From assembly GCA_022266195.1 (NCBI GenBank), contig WHVY01000002.1, positions 13,469,001-13,533,000 on the forward strand: a DNA stretch of 64,000 nt, read 5' to 3'. This document shows, piece by piece, positions 63,858 to 64,000 of this stretch. The DNA is from Tetranychus cinnabarinus. Taxonomy: Eukaryota > Arthropoda > Arachnida > Trombidiformes > Tetranychidae. The notes beneath the pieces are model-generated. The model made no database searches and was not told the origin of the DNA. It worked only from the letters and a program-made list of their open reading frames with translations. The position numbers were made by a program, and so were the translations under genes. Every line of letters begins with the position of its first letter. The stretch's first letter is position 1.

Positions 63858-63998
63858 TTAATCATAGAGTGATTGACACATTGCTGCACCAATAGCATCT
63901 ACAACAGAGTTCGAGATTATTTTCGTAATCTCTGAACGATGTAGAACAAGACAACTCTGTTTTGTTTCAGTTTTGAGACCAACTGTTAAGCCTTTAGC
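63858..63998 (-). CDS. C-terminal end of a leftward Polinton 2 gene (partial)
   Basis: An open frame of 46 codons enters from the right edge and ends at TAA (63,860-63,858). It contains KTETKQSCLVLHRSEI and ends AAMCQSLYD. Direction and position (convergent to the protease) match the rightward genes at the tail of Polinton 1, but the sequence does not resemble them. Too short to identify. Confidence 0.4.
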   Translation of the reverse strand, partial: AKGLTVGLKTETKQSCLVLHRSEITKIISNSVVDAIGAAMCQSLYD

Positions 63999-64000
63999 AC

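Larger units (their letters stand above)
55472..64000 (+). mobile_element. Polinton/Maverick element 2 (right end outside window)
   Basis: A second, diverged Polinton read rightward. The left boundary is set by the abrupt break of similarity in the host PAN gene; AG at 55,471-55,472 fits the usual Polinton terminus 5'-AG. If the target duplication is 6 bp it should be CGAACC (55,465-55,470), to be found again after the right end. The genes are IAP, TBP-like, small membrane proteins, ATPase, hydrophobic-tail protein, conserved protein, integrase, penton, core-like, major capsid and protease, then the end of a convergent gene at the right edge. No DNA polymerase lies inside the window, so it should be to the right or is missing. 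Most frames are intact. Confidence 0.9.

Overview
This window is AT-rich animal nuclear DNA. Host genes are split by short GT-AG introns and include ribosomal protein S7, HSDL2, secreted cysteine-rich and Gly/Ser-rich proteins, lipocalins and PAN/apple-domain membrane proteins. Together with the mobile elements this suggests a chelicerate, most likely a small-genome trombidiform (spider-mite-like) mite. The species is an inference; nothing here proves it.

Layout. (1) 1 to about 15,080: a Polinton/Maverick-type viral transposon (Polinton 1), mostly on the minus strand. It has protein-primed DNA polymerase B, a TATA-binding-protein-like gene, packaging ATPase, a retroviral-type integrase, two penton-like genes, a basic core-like protein, major capsid protein and an adenain-like protease. 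Several genes carry 1-base frameshifts. (2) 15.1-31 kb: host DNA with a secreted Cys-rich gene, a secreted Ser/Gly-repeat gene, a Gly/Pro-rich gene, HSDL2 and RPS7. (3) 31.2-55.5 kb: a duplicated host cluster in which lipocalin genes (34.4, 37.1 and 45.0 kb) alternate with PAN-domain genes (a pseudogene at 31.2 kb, an intact gene at 40.4 kb and a truncated one at 55.1 kb). A nearly pristine 7.55-kb Ty3/Gypsy LTR retrotransposon (46,677-54,228, minus strand, 4-bp target duplication AAAT) interrupts it and carries an extra RING/TRAF zinc-finger gene between pol and the 3' LTR. (4) 55,472 to the right edge: a second, different Polinton (Polinton 2, plus strand) inserted into the third PAN gene. 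It encodes an IAP (BIR+RING), another TBP-like protein, small membrane proteins and a colinear morphogenesis block. It runs off the window.

How it fits together. In both Polintons the order ATPase, hydrophobic-tail protein, a conserved MV.I..EY.LLK protein, integrase, penton, core-like protein, major capsid, protease is kept, often with stop/start overlaps (ATGA, TAATG, TGATG). Genes with their own leader have a TATATAAAG-like box 27-50 nt before the ATG. Both elements also encode a two-repeat TBP homologue that keeps all four DNA-intercalating phenylalanines. I infer a self-contained transcription module: an element-encoded TBP acting on element-specific TATA boxes to express capsid genes.

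The Gypsy element has a second unexpected property. It is studded with perfect short palindromes (arms 5-8 bp) around a 5-nt centre, mostly CCNNG. They are densest in the LTRs, the non-coding spacer and the disordered gag linkers. No ordinary feature class explains this.

Limits: no database search or alignment program was used; frameshifts may be real decay or assembly errors; Polinton termini other than the left end of Polinton 2 are not fixed.
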